This document shows positions 44,301 through 51,111 of a stretch of 64,000 nt of DNA, piece after piece. This stretch comes from M3007 sp044230315 (lineage in GTDB: Bacteria; Bacteroidota; Bacteroidia; Chitinophagales; Saprospiraceae): NCBI GenBank assembly GCA_044230315.1, contig JBGARJ010000032.1:1-64000 (forward strand), in the 5' to 3' direction. The notes below the pieces were generated by a model. It saw only the letters and a program-made list of their open reading frames with translations, did no database searches and was not told the DNA's origin. Position 1 is the first letter of the stretch; every line of letters begins with the position of its first letter. The position numbers and the translations under genes are program-made.

Positions 44301-44784
44301 GCGCCGAGCCGCCGATGTTGCCCCCGGACGAGCCGATGACGGTGACGCCTGCTGCGCGGCCGCCGAGTTGGTTGACGATGTTCTGGTCGCGCACTTTGGT
44401 CAGCGCTTCGCCATCCACCTGCGCCACGGCGTAGCCCAGTGATTTTTCGGTGCGCGCGATGCCCAGCGCGGTGACCACGGTTTCGCGCAGCGTGACACCT
44501 TCTTCCAACGTGATCTCGACATCGTGCATGCCCGCGCGCACCGTCACTTCCCGGGTGCCGTAGCCGGCATAACTGACCACCAATACGTGATCGCCGGGCG
44601 GTAAGTCGAGGGAGATGGCGCCCTCGGCGTCGGCCACGGCGCCGACAGTCGTATTTTTTAAATGGACGGTCGCGCCGACAAGGGGCGTGCCATCGCTACC
44701 GGTGATTTTGCCTTTCAGGGTAGCCTGGCTCCAAAGCAAACTGGTTTGGAGCAGTAACATAACAAGGAAAAAGCTGTTTTTCAT
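41398..44784 (-). CDS. SusC/RagA-type TonB-dependent outer-membrane receptor
   Basis: The protein has 1128 residues. Signal peptide 1-19; carboxypeptidase-like regulatory domain 20-95 (KGKITGSDGTPLVGATVHLKNT); a TonB-box region (ETVVTALGIARTEKSLGYAVAQVDG); plug domain about 120-235 with the SusC motif NNQPLFVVDGVPMDN and GSRGANGVIMVTSKRG; then a 22-strand-type barrel ending in NLNFRF. It imports a large ligand using TonB energy, with the adjacent SusD-like lid. Between this gene and the next caspase gene lies a caspase relic rather than a regulator or enzyme. Confidence 0.95.
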   Translation of the reverse strand: MKNSFFLVMLLLQTSLLWSQATLKGKITGSDGTPLVGATVHLKNTTVGAVADAEGAISLDLPPGDHVLVVSYAGYGTREVTVRAGMHDVEITLEEGVTLRETVVTALGIARTEKSLGYAVAQVDGEALTKVRDQNIVNQLGGRAAGVTVIGSSGGNIGGSARITIRGMRSLIGNNQPLFVVDGVPMDNSNFSSNKYQPTGHPGDVAYETQRDYGNAIQDLNPDDIADIDILKGQAATALYGSRGANGVIMVTSKRGSRIKKGIGVSVNSSLTFDRVAVFPTFQNRYGGGVDLLPRGYTDNSGYYKTPYVELGPGGDTVGVFSSFDLVPIYAVDESAGVRFATSTDQHFQHLAGLTVDDQGTAQYVFYNGFGQNQPNLYFRDWNSWDAWDTEHFGKSRLWEAGDDPIKFFETGITSSQNIAFEGGGDRSTFRLSYTRFDQKGIYPNSHLERNTLSFNGSLDLNSRLQAFVAANYVNASTLGRTGVTYDFRGGFNPAQNFSQWWHTELRFADLKRFENPDGTMRTWNRQSADNPRPQYWDNPYWQRYKNYENDGRDRVYGNAGLKYQLAPWLTLTGRVLTDFYSEYREERIAVGSLLQGTYTQDLYNVAETNTDLILRAEKNFGEKLSTSAFIGGNRLWHKLERQWGATIGGLNVPDIYRLQNSVERPFIQNTTAKKQIESVFAGVSTGWAGTLYLDLTGRQDWSSTLPDNANGYFYPSASLSYVFSENIRIPGMSFGKIRLGWAKTGNDTDPYNLYTTYIPNPNFGSLANFTVPNTLNKIDLKPENTSSVEAGADLRFFHDRLGLDVSVYEQKTTDQIIPLPTSAASGFELQFINAGEMSNRGIEISLHAVAVRVGKFSWETTFNFGKNRNKLVSLLPDDPSLNTLLLYQPWMQFVARVGQPYGTILGPDFLYDKSGNKLVNPNTGFYLQSTEVVPIGNITPDFTGGMSNSFVWKNLTLDVLIDFRKGGDIFSNTNFLGRYSGLLASSAVGDERENGVVNPGSVAVLDNEGNPVPDGEGAWKSTGLPNTISAPFNDNRGAYPFRQDVYDGSFVKLREVSIGYSFPDAWLRRLGLAATRVSLVGRNLAILHKNIPNIDPDLAISASNFQGFEGGAVPSTRSLGVNLNFRF

Positions 44785-44857
44785 CCTGGTCTGAATTATT
44801 ATGATAAAGAATCTGTTTCATTTTTCCAGTGCGCGGTATTGCGCCCGGGTTTATGCC

Positions 44858-45050
44858 TGAAATCGCCACAACATCGCGATCGGCGTATGTCAGATCGGGG
44901 ATGGAGTTATGCTGGTCGTCGGGGACGCCGATGATGACTGTCCCTGTGGCTATTGATTGTTGGTCATTGGGTATCGATAGGGGTGTAATGCCTTTGGGCT
45001 CCTGCGCACACAGCGCGCCGGCGAGGACAAGAAATGGGCATGTTATGCAT
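44858..45050 (-). pseudogene. N-terminal relic of a caspase/TPR gene
   Basis: The minus strand encodes a decayed signal peptide and start of a caspase domain: CAQEPKGITPL, then TVIIGVPDDQHNSIPDLTYADRD, which lines up with AQDPKGVQPL and AVVVGISDYQDPAIPDLHYADAD of the intact gene just upstream (45072-47732). The start codon is lost and similarity stops near residue 65, before the catalytic residues. It is thus the front end of a further copy, downstream of the third intact copy and cut off on the SusC side. Confidence 0.75.
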
Positions 45051-45071
45051 TTCGCAGGCTGTTCAACCCTT

Positions 45072-47732
45072 TTACCTGTTGACTTTTACCTGTTGGTTTT
45101 GAAAATGCTTCGCCATCAGCGCCTTAAAGCGTTTTGTTTTGCGGATCTTTTTGAATAACGGCTCTTCCAGGATCGTACTTTTCAGGGGGTAAAAACAATC
45201 CAGGGCCTTTTCCAGCAGGTCCAGCGCTGCCACATTGTCGCCTTTCCGGGCCGCTACGCAAGCCAGGCCATACCAGCCTTTGTATCCGTTTTGAAACCGC
45301 CAGTCGTTGGCTTTTTTGAACTGTTCTTCCGCCTCGCCCAACCGGCCGCGCACCAGCAGGAAGCGGCCGTATTGATAGTGGGCTTCCTCCATGGCCAGAA
45401 AATCATCCATTCGATTGCCGGAAAACGCGGCGATAGCGGTTCGGAAATCGGTTTCTGCTTCGGCGTTTCGACCCTTGCCGGCTTCGATGACACCCAGCCA
45501 GGACCAGGCGACTGCGTAGAACGGGTTTCTAAACGGATCGAGCGTCAGGGCCAGGCGGAGCGTTTGTTCCGCTTCGGCTTTTTGGCCTTGCTCGTATTGG
45601 ATAATCCCTTTCGTGACTTTTGACAGAACAAACACCGTCGGATGGATATGCAGCGGTTCAGCGAGCCGGATCAGCTTCAATGCTTCATCGTACTGCTTCG
45701 CCTCCTTAAGGTACCAGGAGGTAAAAGACAGTATTTCAAGATATTCATCATCCAGTTGCCCGGATTGAAAAATCGGCCGGGCGATTTCCATCGCTTCGTC
45801 CGGTTGCCGCGAGCTAAAATAAGAATATACGATATCCGCCGAATTGTACGTATTAGCCGGGTTCAAAGCCTGTAATTTCAGCGCCCATTCCTGTGTTTTC
45901 AGCGGCTCGCCTTTTATCCAGTAGGTATGCGACAGGGTACCGTAGGCATTGAACAGGTCGGGCTTCAGGGCCATCATTTGGTGGCACAGGTCGATGGCCT
46001 CGTCGAGGCGCCCTTGCCATTGCCGGAGCCAGGCCATGCGTTCGAGCATTAAATACGACTTTGGGTTCAGGTCATAAGCCTTGAGCAGGTACGGCTCGCC
46101 TTTAACGTAATCATTCTGGGCGTGCTGGTATTCCATCGCGATGTCGAGGTAAGGCGATAGCCAGGTGGGCGCCAGGTCGATAGCATGTTGGTCGTAGGCG
46201 AGTACCGAATCGGTTCGCTGCGGATTGTTGTTGGCGTACAAGGCTGCCAGGGCATGATACAGGTAAGGCGCGCGGTCTTCCAATCGAACGGCTTCCTGCA
46301 GCAGGCCGATGGCCATGTTGCGAACCGAATCGCGCCGCAGGGGGTCGGGCTCCCGGTCCATCAGGTTGCGGGTGAGGAGGTAGGCCTCGAAGTATCGTTT
46401 CTTGGACAACAGGGAGTTGCGCATATAGTGGCCTTCGCCGAGTAACTCGATCGCGCGTTCGAGGTAAGCCGGAAACTGGGCATACCGCGCGGGGTTGTAG
46501 CGCCAGTTGTTCGATTCGTAGGGGTCGTCGGCGAGCAGGGCGTTGAGGGCTTGCTGCACTTCGTCCTGCAGGGCGGCGGCGTAGCTTCGGCGCATCGTGT
46601 TGTGGAGAAAAATCAGGTTTTTGTTGCGGATCAACTGTTGGAAAAAAGTATCGGCGCAGGCATTGGCCGGTTCGAAGAACCGTTTCTCCCGGAGCGCCTG
46701 TTCGAAGGCGGCATACAGAGCGGAATCGGCGGGCGTGAGGCCAACGGCGGCCAGCCGTCCTTCGATCCCGGAAAAATGGACGCCTTCTTCGGCTTTCTGT
46801 TTTACCAGGGCGGCCAGCTGAGCGGCGTCGACCTGCGCCAGCACCTCGGCCTTGTTCCCCACGGTGAACGGCAGTTGCGATGCGGGCGCCACTTCGGGCG
46901 TCACATGGTCTTCGAGATAGCGGTCGATCTCGGACAGGGTGACCATCAGATCGCCTTTGTCGGCCAGCCCGGTCAGCCCTTCGACGAGGTAGTAGCTGAA
47001 CACGCCGCGACCGCCGCCCCATTGGGCGCCTTCGTGGCTGACTTCATTAGGCTGACAAGACAGGATCTTCGTTTCGTTGGCAAACTGCGCGCTCAGTGCG
47101 GTGGCTGTGGCCGAAGCGCCGTTGACGGCCGATCCGGCGAGTTTGCCCGCCCGGCAGGCATCGGTGATGAGCAGCACATGCGCTTTTTTGTCGATGGACA
47201 GCGTCGGGATGATCACATTGGCCAGGTCGCTGACTTGCAGGGCGCCGGCGATGTAGCTTTTGGGCGGCGAATCCCAGCACAGCAAAAAACCGGGTTGGTT
47301 GCGGTATTTGGTCTCCACGTCGCCGTGCCCGCTGAAATAAATGATCGCCCGGTCGCCTTCCGCGCTTTCTTCCAGGAGCCAGTCCAACGCGGCATACACC
47401 TGCGCGCGGGTGGCCTGTTGGTTCAGGAGCAATTTCAGGCGATCGGGCGGGAGTTGGCCGCCGCCGGGCGATTGCAGCCATTCGGCAAAAGCCCGCGCAT
47501 CGGCATCGGCGTAATGGAGGTCGGGGATGGCGGGGTCCTGGTAGTCGGAAATGCCGACGACCACGGCGCGGGTGACGGAAGGCGAAGGGCGGAGGGCCGG
47601 CGATGCAAGGGGTTGCACGCCTTTGGGGTCCTGCGCCCCGGCCAATAGCGGCAGGAGGAGCGCCAACCAAAACAGGTATTTTACGGATCGTTCAGTAAAT
47701 ACCACTGGCAGAAGGATGTTTTTTTGCAGCAT
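45072..47732 (-). CDS. Exported caspase-fold peptidase with TPR tail (copy 3)
   Basis: The protein has 886 residues from the only suitable ATG (47732). The signal-like segment VKYLFWLALLLPLLAGAQ starts at residue 17, and the codon just before its Lys is GTA rather than ATG, so the start seems to have moved upstream. The caspase domain keeps His136 (YFSGHGD) and Cys193, but the motif reads DACRAG instead of DACHAG. The EF-hand loop of copies 1 and 2 is lost (LADKGDLMVTLSEI). The TPR region and the tail KIRKTKRFKALMAKHF are conserved. Activity may be altered or calcium-independent. Relics of further copies flank it on both sides. Confidence 0.88.
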   Translation of the reverse strand: MLQKNILLPVVFTERSVKYLFWLALLLPLLAGAQDPKGVQPLASPALRPSPSVTRAVVVGISDYQDPAIPDLHYADADARAFAEWLQSPGGGQLPPDRLKLLLNQQATRAQVYAALDWLLEESAEGDRAIIYFSGHGDVETKYRNQPGFLLCWDSPPKSYIAGALQVSDLANVIIPTLSIDKKAHVLLITDACRAGKLAGSAVNGASATATALSAQFANETKILSCQPNEVSHEGAQWGGGRGVFSYYLVEGLTGLADKGDLMVTLSEIDRYLEDHVTPEVAPASQLPFTVGNKAEVLAQVDAAQLAALVKQKAEEGVHFSGIEGRLAAVGLTPADSALYAAFEQALREKRFFEPANACADTFFQQLIRNKNLIFLHNTMRRSYAAALQDEVQQALNALLADDPYESNNWRYNPARYAQFPAYLERAIELLGEGHYMRNSLLSKKRYFEAYLLTRNLMDREPDPLRRDSVRNMAIGLLQEAVRLEDRAPYLYHALAALYANNNPQRTDSVLAYDQHAIDLAPTWLSPYLDIAMEYQHAQNDYVKGEPYLLKAYDLNPKSYLMLERMAWLRQWQGRLDEAIDLCHQMMALKPDLFNAYGTLSHTYWIKGEPLKTQEWALKLQALNPANTYNSADIVYSYFSSRQPDEAMEIARPIFQSGQLDDEYLEILSFTSWYLKEAKQYDEALKLIRLAEPLHIHPTVFVLSKVTKGIIQYEQGQKAEAEQTLRLALTLDPFRNPFYAVAWSWLGVIEAGKGRNAEAETDFRTAIAAFSGNRMDDFLAMEEAHYQYGRFLLVRGRLGEAEEQFKKANDWRFQNGYKGWYGLACVAARKGDNVAALDLLEKALDCFYPLKSTILEEPLFKKIRKTKRFKALMAKHFQNQQVKVNR

Positions 47733-48183
47733 ATGATATTGGCCTTAGTCAGCGTCCGTGCTCCTGCAGGCAGGAATAGCGCGACGGCAACGTCCCACAG
47801 CCGGCGATTCCACAGGTTCAAACTTCCCGAACGCAGCGGCAGGCCGGCGGGTATATGTTGGAACACACCTTGTATTAATCCTATATCGAAGAATCGATTA
47901 TCAGCCAGGGAGGCTAATCCGTATCGTTTGAAACAGGTTGGGAAGATTACAGGCCGAGCAGGCTTCGGATATGGGTAGAAAAAAGGCAGCCGGCTCCCAA
48001 TGAAGCGAAAAAGTCTGATTACCGCACAGAACCTTATGTGTCCGGCAGCGCTGTATCCCGGAATAAAAAGGGGAGAAAACCCAGCTGCCGATCCGCGTTT
48101 GAGGGCATAAAACTACCGTTCTTTTCGAAGAACGGGCGGTTTTCGGCGTTTCATTTTTAGTAGTCTCCAACCGTAGGAAAATG
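47733..48183. other. Gap between caspase copy 3 and the C-terminal relic
   Basis: No gene recognised. A hairpin with an 8-bp perfect stem and a TTCG loop lies at 48116-48135, but without a proper U-tract on either strand. Open frames here lack similarity to the caspase family. Confidence 0.5.
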
Positions 48184-48313
48184 TCAATTCAACCCTGGTG
48201 GGCCGTCCAGTTCTCTTTTTTTGGGAAAGCGCTTTTCTCGATCACTGGTTTGCTCCGGGAAGTATTTTTTCAGCAGGGCCTTGAAACTGTGGGAGTTCCG
48301 GATATGATCCGGA
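48184..48313 (-). pseudogene. C-terminal relic of a caspase/TPR gene
   Basis: The minus strand reads HIRNSHSFKALLKKYFPEQ, matching the conserved end of the caspase family (HIRKTKRFKAMMANAF, LRKTKRFKALMAKYFPPG). It is preceded by a stop and by no remaining TPR sequence, so only the last about 20 codons of the homology survive; the frame runs on to a TGA at 48184. Confidence 0.65.
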
Positions 48314-48326
48314 TCTCATTCATCCT

Positions 48327-48491
48327 CTATCGTCGAACGTTGGAGAAATCCGGTTCCAGGCGCGTGCCCCGAAACCCTTCGTTGATGCCGTTGTACCGGA
48401 CTGCCAGGAAGAAAAGCGCAGCACCGCCGATGCGGCCTGTCGGAGGAGTTCGGAGCGGTGCGCCTTGTTCCAGTGCTTTTTGGTATGCCAT
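48327..48491 (-). pseudogene. Decayed paralogue of the two-helix membrane peptide
   Basis: A 54-codon frame from the ATG at 48491 contains IGGAALFFLAVRYNGINEGFRGTRLE, which aligns with IGGNALFFLWILYNGINQGFQGTRIE of the intact peptide at 33025-33231. The second membrane helix is missing (it ends PDFSNVRR) and the N-terminal region is degraded. It adjoins the caspase C-terminal relic. Confidence 0.7.
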
Positions 48492-48585
48492 TATGCCTAA
48501 ACGAGGCCCGCTCCTGCAAGGAGACGTCCCAGCACCCGATGCGGAGGAAGACGGGGTTCAGGTGATCTCACGGAGGGCCTCCCAT

Positions 48586-49803
48586 TCACGGCCCCCACAA
48601 AAACCGTCCGCTGCCCACCGGCCGGCCGGCGGCATCGTCTACCCGGAACCAACAAACCCCGTCCGGCTGCCCTGCGCGGCGGAATACAAACGCCGGCCCG
48701 TCTGCGGTCGTTTGAATGATCACGCGGCCGAGCGCGTCGGTAAGGGTAATCCGGTGCTGGCGGAACGCGCTGTCGTCAGACAAGCGCAGGGTGACCTGGT
48801 CGTGTGCGGGGTTGGGAAATGCCACCACCGCCCCCGGCGCCGGGTCCGGTTCGGTGGTCCCGGTAGCGTTTTCGTCGAATACGGTAAACGTGATTTCCCG
48901 GCGGGAGCTGCTCAGCAATACCCGGTTGCGGTATTCGAGTACCCACACGCCCACCAGAAACTGCCCGATCGTATGCGGCGTGCCGGTGATCACCCCGGTA
49001 AGCGAATCGATCTGCACGACGGGGTCGCCGCCCATGGGAACCAGCGCTGTATAGCCATTGACATACTGGACACTACCATACGGCGGTGCGCAGGGCGGTG
49101 TGGGTAGGAGGCCCGTGCACTCGAATAAAGCCGGTTGATTGGAAACCGGCCCGCCTCCGGTATAAGGCGCGTAAAAGCGGTATTCGATCGGGTCGTTTCC
49201 GGGGTCGGTGGAAGTCAGCACAAGGTGCATGGGGCGGTGCACGCACAGGGCTACGGTAGGATAGGCCGGGAACACCGGGCTGCTGTTGTTGAGCGCCATG
49301 GCAGGCTGGGTCAGTTCTACCAGGATCGTTGAACCCACCTCGTCCGGCATGACGATGTTGGACAGGGTCAGCGCCCGGCAGCAACGTTGGTAGACCACGA
49401 AATAACTTTCCCCCGGCTGCAGCGCCGTCAGATTTTCCTGGAAGGTATAAACGGCCTCTTCCAGACACAGTACGGGGGTGTTACTGACGCAATTGGTCGT
49501 GATCGACAGCGGGGTGATCTGCGGCATGGCTACCTGCAATTGCTTCACGAGCGTGGAACTGTCCCAGGTACCCCGGTAGATGGCGATTTGGGCGGGATTG
49601 TCAAAAAGAGCGCCCCCGTTGAGGCAATCGCGGTACAAATTCAGGGTGAACCGGTACGTTTTGGCCCCCGTTGGCGTTTGGCCGAGGTATTCGTACGACA
49701 TGTTTCCGCCAACCAGGTGGCGGCTCCAGAGGGCCGGCGAACAAAACAACAGGCAGGCGAATGCCAGGAGAAAGCGGCGGCGGGACAGGCGTGCGGTTTG
49801 CAT
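48586..49803 (-). CDS. T9SS-exported surface protein
   Basis: The protein has 405 residues with a signal peptide (about 1-27). The mature start RHLVGGNMSYEYLGQ is a pattern common in secreted Bacteroidota proteins that precede gliding or PKD-type domains. The middle part carries Cys pairs (LYRDCLNGG, SITTNCVSNTPVLCLEE, YQRCCRAL) and a cadherin-like strand (IDSLTGVITGTPHTIGQFLVGVWV). The C-terminal T9SS domain starts near 325 (VVAFPNPAHDQVTLRL). Adhesion or surface-layer role is likely; no enzyme motif is visible. A -7 box lies 30 bases upstream of the start. Confidence 0.83.
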   Translation of the reverse strand: MQTARLSRRRFLLAFACLLFCSPALWSRHLVGGNMSYEYLGQTPTGAKTYRFTLNLYRDCLNGGALFDNPAQIAIYRGTWDSSTLVKQLQVAMPQITPLSITTNCVSNTPVLCLEEAVYTFQENLTALQPGESYFVVYQRCCRALTLSNIVMPDEVGSTILVELTQPAMALNNSSPVFPAYPTVALCVHRPMHLVLTSTDPGNDPIEYRFYAPYTGGGPVSNQPALFECTGLLPTPPCAPPYGSVQYVNGYTALVPMGGDPVVQIDSLTGVITGTPHTIGQFLVGVWVLEYRNRVLLSSSRREITFTVFDENATGTTEPDPAPGAVVAFPNPAHDQVTLRLSDDSAFRQHRITLTDALGRVIIQTTADGPAFVFRRAGQPDGVCWFRVDDAAGRPVGSGRFLWGP

Positions 49804-49832
49804 GTGCGGTTATATATAGTTGCGGGAATGCA

Positions 49833-49840
49833 CAAAGATA
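49833..49840 (-). promoter_or_regulatory. Candidate -7 box for the 405-residue T9SS protein
   Basis: The minus strand reads TATCTTTG (TAnnTTTG), 29 bases upstream of the start codon. Confidence 0.5.
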
Positions 49841-49989
49841 CGGGGCTGACAAGGGTATACGGTGGAAAAATGCTGAAAAGAGGAGAGCCGGGTTGGGTTG
49901 TGCAGCGTGGGTATTTTTTTACCCTGCAGTAACCGTGCATCCTGACATTGCATCGGGGTACGGTTAGCCATTTCGGTGCAGGAAGACAC

Positions 49990-50019
49990 AAAAAAGGCCC
50001 GTCTTTCGACGAGCCTTTC
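49990..50019 (-). terminator. Intrinsic terminator after tRNA-Ser(CGA)
   Basis: Arms 49993-50003 and 50008-50018 pair with one mismatch around a four-base loop and are followed on the minus strand by six T. It begins a few bases after the tRNA 3' end. Confidence 0.75.
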
Positions 50020-50020
50020 A

Positions 50021-50108
<88 letters not shown>

Positions 50109-50143
50109 GAATGCGGAATTCGGAATGCGGAATGCGGAATTTT
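50109..50143 (+). repeat. GAATGCG heptamer array 2
   Basis: GAATGCG, GAATTCG, GAATGCG, GAATGCG, then GAATTTT, starting at the base next to the 5' end of tRNA-Ser(CGA). It is the same five-unit design as array 1, and faces array 3. Confidence 0.85.
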
Positions 50144-50181
50144 ACATTACGGAATGAATGCCCCTTCCCAACCGCGATCTA

Positions 50182-50223
50182 AAAATTCCGCATTCCGCAT
50201 TCCGCATTCCGCATTCCGCATTC
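50182..50223 (-). repeat. GAATGCG heptamer array 3 (inverted)
   Basis: On the minus strand there are five exact GAATGCG units followed by GAATTTT, starting five bases after the 3' end of tRNA-Ser(GGA). With array 2 it could form a large hairpin between the two tRNA genes. Confidence 0.85.
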
Positions 50224-50228
50224 CGCAG

Positions 50229-50316
50229 CGGAGAGACAGGGATTCGAACCCTGGATACGCTTTTGGCGTATACGCACTTTCCAGGCGCGCTCCTTAAACC
50301 ACTCGGACATCTCTCC
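50229..50316 (-). tRNA. tRNA-Ser (anticodon GGA)
   Basis: Acceptor GGAGAGA pairs with TCTCTCC. The anticodon arm CGCGC/GTGCG encloses CTGGAAA (GGA, reads TCC). A long variable arm (TACGCCAAAAGCGTA) confirms Ser. CCA is not encoded. Confidence 0.94.
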
Positions 50317-50343
50317 AAAAATGCCTTTTTTCAAAAGCGGGGG

Positions 50344-50351
50344 CAAAGGTA
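50344..50351 (-). promoter_or_regulatory. Candidate -7 box for the tRNA-Ser genes
   Basis: The minus strand reads TACCTTTG, 27 bases upstream of tRNA-Ser(GGA), with a TTG 20 bases further upstream. Confidence 0.5.
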
Positions 50352-50411
50352 AGCTTCGGTTTTTCAATTTGCAAGCCGCAACGGATGCAGTTTTTTCCAG
50401 GGGCCGGAGCG

Positions 50412-50419
50412 TATCTTTG
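50412..50419 (+). promoter_or_regulatory. Candidate -7 box for the dgkA operon
   Basis: TATCTTTG ends seven bases before the ATG at 50427, implying an almost leaderless transcript. Confidence 0.4.
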
Positions 50420-50426
50420 GCCGCGC

Positions 50427-50771
50427 ATGAACACCGGTTTCTTATTCCATCCACGCACCCGGCAGGCGATGACCATCGTCTTGCTGCTCGTGGCAGTGTC
50501 CACCATGGCGCCGCTCCACCATCCACTTTTTGTTTGGTGGACCAGGCAGGCGCAGTGGCTGGCCTTGGGTTATGTGCTGATCGCGATGCTGCTGCTGATC
50601 TTCAACCGCACCCGGCTGATGTTCGTGTGCCTGGGCTGCAGCGCCGCCATCTGTCTTTTTTTTAGTGAAACCAAAACAATGCCACATCGCACCTGGGGCC
50701 TGGATCAGCCAACCCCGGCGCCCGAAAAAAACGATACCTCGCGCTATGAGTATTCGCCGCCGCGCCAATAG
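50427..50771 (+). CDS. Small membrane protein upstream of dgkA
   Basis: The protein has 114 residues from the ATG at 50427 (MNTGFLFHPRTRQ). Three hydrophobic segments are visible: TIVLLLVAVSTMA, WLALGYVLIAMLLLIF and LMFVCLGCSAAICLFF, followed by a soluble polar tail rich in Pro and charged residues (MPHRTWGLDQ to the end). No family recognised. Its last 26 bases overlap the start of dgkA, so the two are probably translated together. Confidence 0.65.
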   Translation: MNTGFLFHPRTRQAMTIVLLLVAVSTMAPLHHPLFVWWTRQAQWLALGYVLIAMLLLIFNRTRLMFVCLGCSAAICLFFSETKTMPHRTWGLDQPTPAPEKNDTSRYEYSPPRQ

Positions 50772-51111
50772 TTTCCGCTTCGCCTTTCAGGGGTTGGCCG
50801 ACTTGTTCCGGACCCAACCCAACGCGCGTATCCATCTGGTTATCACAGGGATTGCGGTTGCCGCAGGCCTTTACCTGGGCCTGTCCCGGCTCGAATGGGC
50901 GGTGGTTGCCCTGTGCATCGCCCTGGTGCTGGCGCTCGAAGCCGTAAATACGGCGCTCGAATACCTCACCGACCTGGTTCAACCTGACCGCCACCCGCTG
51001 GCCGGCAAAGCCAAGGATGCTGCAGCAGCGGCGGTGCTGCTGGCCGCCATGGGAGCCGTGGCTGTCGGGTTGCTGATTTTTTTACCTAAACTTTATGCCC
51101 GGTTCGGATGA
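50746..51111 (+). CDS. dgkA: Diacylglycerol/undecaprenol kinase
   Basis: The protein has 121 residues from the ATG at 50746, the usual length of this family. Three membrane helices are visible, with the conserved ALEAVNTALEYLTDLVQPDR and GKAKDAAAAAVLLAA motifs that hold catalytic Glu/Asn/Lys/Asp residues. It phosphorylates undecaprenol or diacylglycerol with ATP at the inner membrane. It overlaps the preceding small membrane gene, and its stop overlaps the next start (ATGA at 51108). Confidence 0.92.
   Translation: MSIRRRANSFRFAFQGLADLFRTQPNARIHLVITGIAVAAGLYLGLSRLEWAVVALCIALVLALEAVNTALEYLTDLVQPDRHPLAGKAKDAAAAAVLLAAMGAVAVGLLIFLPKLYARFG

Noticed and set aside
44829..45158. A 109-codon plus-strand frame between susC and caspase copy 3
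   Set aside because: It is antisense to the caspase relic and to the end of copy 3. The relic on the minus strand explains the conserved sequence.
47681..48170. Minus-strand frames between caspase copy 3 and the relic
   Set aside because: Translations show no similarity to the caspase/TPR family and no signal peptide or domain.
50109..50223. CRISPR array
   Set aside because: The units are 7 bases with no spacers between them, so these are simple tandem repeats.
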